A stretch of 14,167 nucleotides of DNA from JAEDES01 sp964470055 (lineage in GTDB: Bacteria > Bacillota_I > Bacilli_A > RF39 > UBA660): assembly GCA_964470055.1 (NCBI GenBank), contig CAYXZZ010000038.1, forward strand, positions 1 to 14,167, in the 5' to 3' direction. The notes beneath the pieces are model-generated. The model made no database searches. It was not told the origin of the DNA and saw only the letters and a program-made list of their open reading frames with translations. Both the position numbers and the translations under genes were made by a program. Positions 13,920-14,167 of the stretch are shown here, in pieces; position 1 is the first letter of the stretch; each line of letters opens with the position of its first letter.

Positions 13920-14167
13920 GTGTTTTTAATCGTTTAATAACTTTCTTTTCAATACGAGAAATATATGACTGAGATATACCAAGTTTTTCAGCAACTTCTT
14001 TTTGAGTTAACTCCTCATTGCTTAACAAGCCATAACGTAAAATCATAATATCACGATCTCGAGGCTTTAAATGCATTATTTCATTCATCATAATGGCTTT
14101 TTCGGTTTCTTCTTCGATTCCTTTAGAAACAATATCTGGTGGAGTTCCTAAAACGTCCTCTAAATGT
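13903..14167 (-). CDS. C-terminal part of a sporulation-type sigma-70 factor (SigE/SigK-like), partial
   Basis: The gene enters from beyond the right edge; its 5' end is missing. The frame is open to the edge, beginning HLEDVLGTPPDIVSK, so the ATG at 14091 is not the true start. The visible part is sigma region 4: LKPRDRDIMILRYGL, then the helix-turn-helix EVAEKLGISQSYISRIEKK, ending RLKTLVNYN. The phrase DVLGT(x)(x)DI and the recognition helix GISQSYISR are typical of SigE, and less so SigK, the mother-cell sigma factors of endospore formers. Housekeeping SigA ends differently. I infer SigE/K family but cannot see regions 1-3 or a pro-sequence, so the exact paralogue is open. The 3' end also houses the -35 box of tdk. 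Confidence 0.85.
   Translation of the reverse strand, partial: HLEDVLGTPPDIVSKGIEEETEKAIMMNEIMHLKPRDRDIMILRYGLLSNEELTQKEVAEKLGISQSYISRIEKKVIKRLKTLVNYN

Noticed and set aside
14089..14091. ATG at 14091 as start of a 62-residue regulator
   Set aside because: The frame is open upstream to the window edge and encodes a further part of sigma region 4 with the DVLGT motif, so the gene is only cut by the window.

Overview
The window is a piece of an AT-rich chromosome from a low-GC Firmicute. The content fits Bacilli, Erysipelotrichia or gut 'Mollicutes-like' relatives: housekeeping genes, Shine-Dalgarno sites of the GGAGG/GGTGAT type, an alanine T-box leader, and a sporulation-type sigma factor fragment. 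No gene is broken by an in-frame TGA, tryptophan is encoded by TGG, and yigZ ends in TGA inside a terminator, so I infer the standard bacterial code rather than the Mycoplasma code. I see no phage, IS element, CRISPR array, rRNA or tRNA.

Layout. 1-356 is very AT-rich and holds no gene. It precedes a small 10-cysteine DUF1540-like gene (357-584, +), which shares a bidirectional terminator with a leftward xerD-deoB operon (2720-650, -). xerD is divergent from rarA (2831-4057, +). rarA converges on a leftward operon read in the order Ala T-box leader, dNMP-kinase-like P-loop protein, dephospho-CoA-kinase/UPF0200-like P-loop protein, alaS, holA (about 9110 down to 4196). Upstream lies an AI-2E/PerM-family membrane protein (10300-9140, -), divergent from a YigZ/IMPACT gene (10383-10967, +). 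YigZ converges on a 725-residue protein (13183-11006, -) that I could not assign to a characterised protein. Beyond it are tdk (13864-13277, -) and the 3' end of a SigE/SigK-like sigma factor that runs off the right edge (14167-13903, -).

How the genes fit together. Several serve DNA replication and maintenance (xerD, rarA, holA) and nucleotide supply or salvage (deoB, tdk, a dNMP-kinase-like gene). alaS serves translation. The T-box has specifier GCU and a UGGU bulge complementary to tRNA-Ala ACCA, so two small kinases and the clamp-loader delta subunit appear to be under the same uncharged-tRNA-Ala control as alaS.

Most novel item. The 725-residue protein has four tandem repeats of about 75-80 residues resembling the helicase-associated (HA, Myb-like) domain, without any helicase motor. 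A second half follows with several possible helix-turn-helix-like segments. Other points are a Thr-to-Ser change at the DeoB catalytic position, unusually short inferred 5' leaders in which the -10 box lies 6-7 nt from the Shine-Dalgarno, and terminator stems that overlap or abut stop codons.
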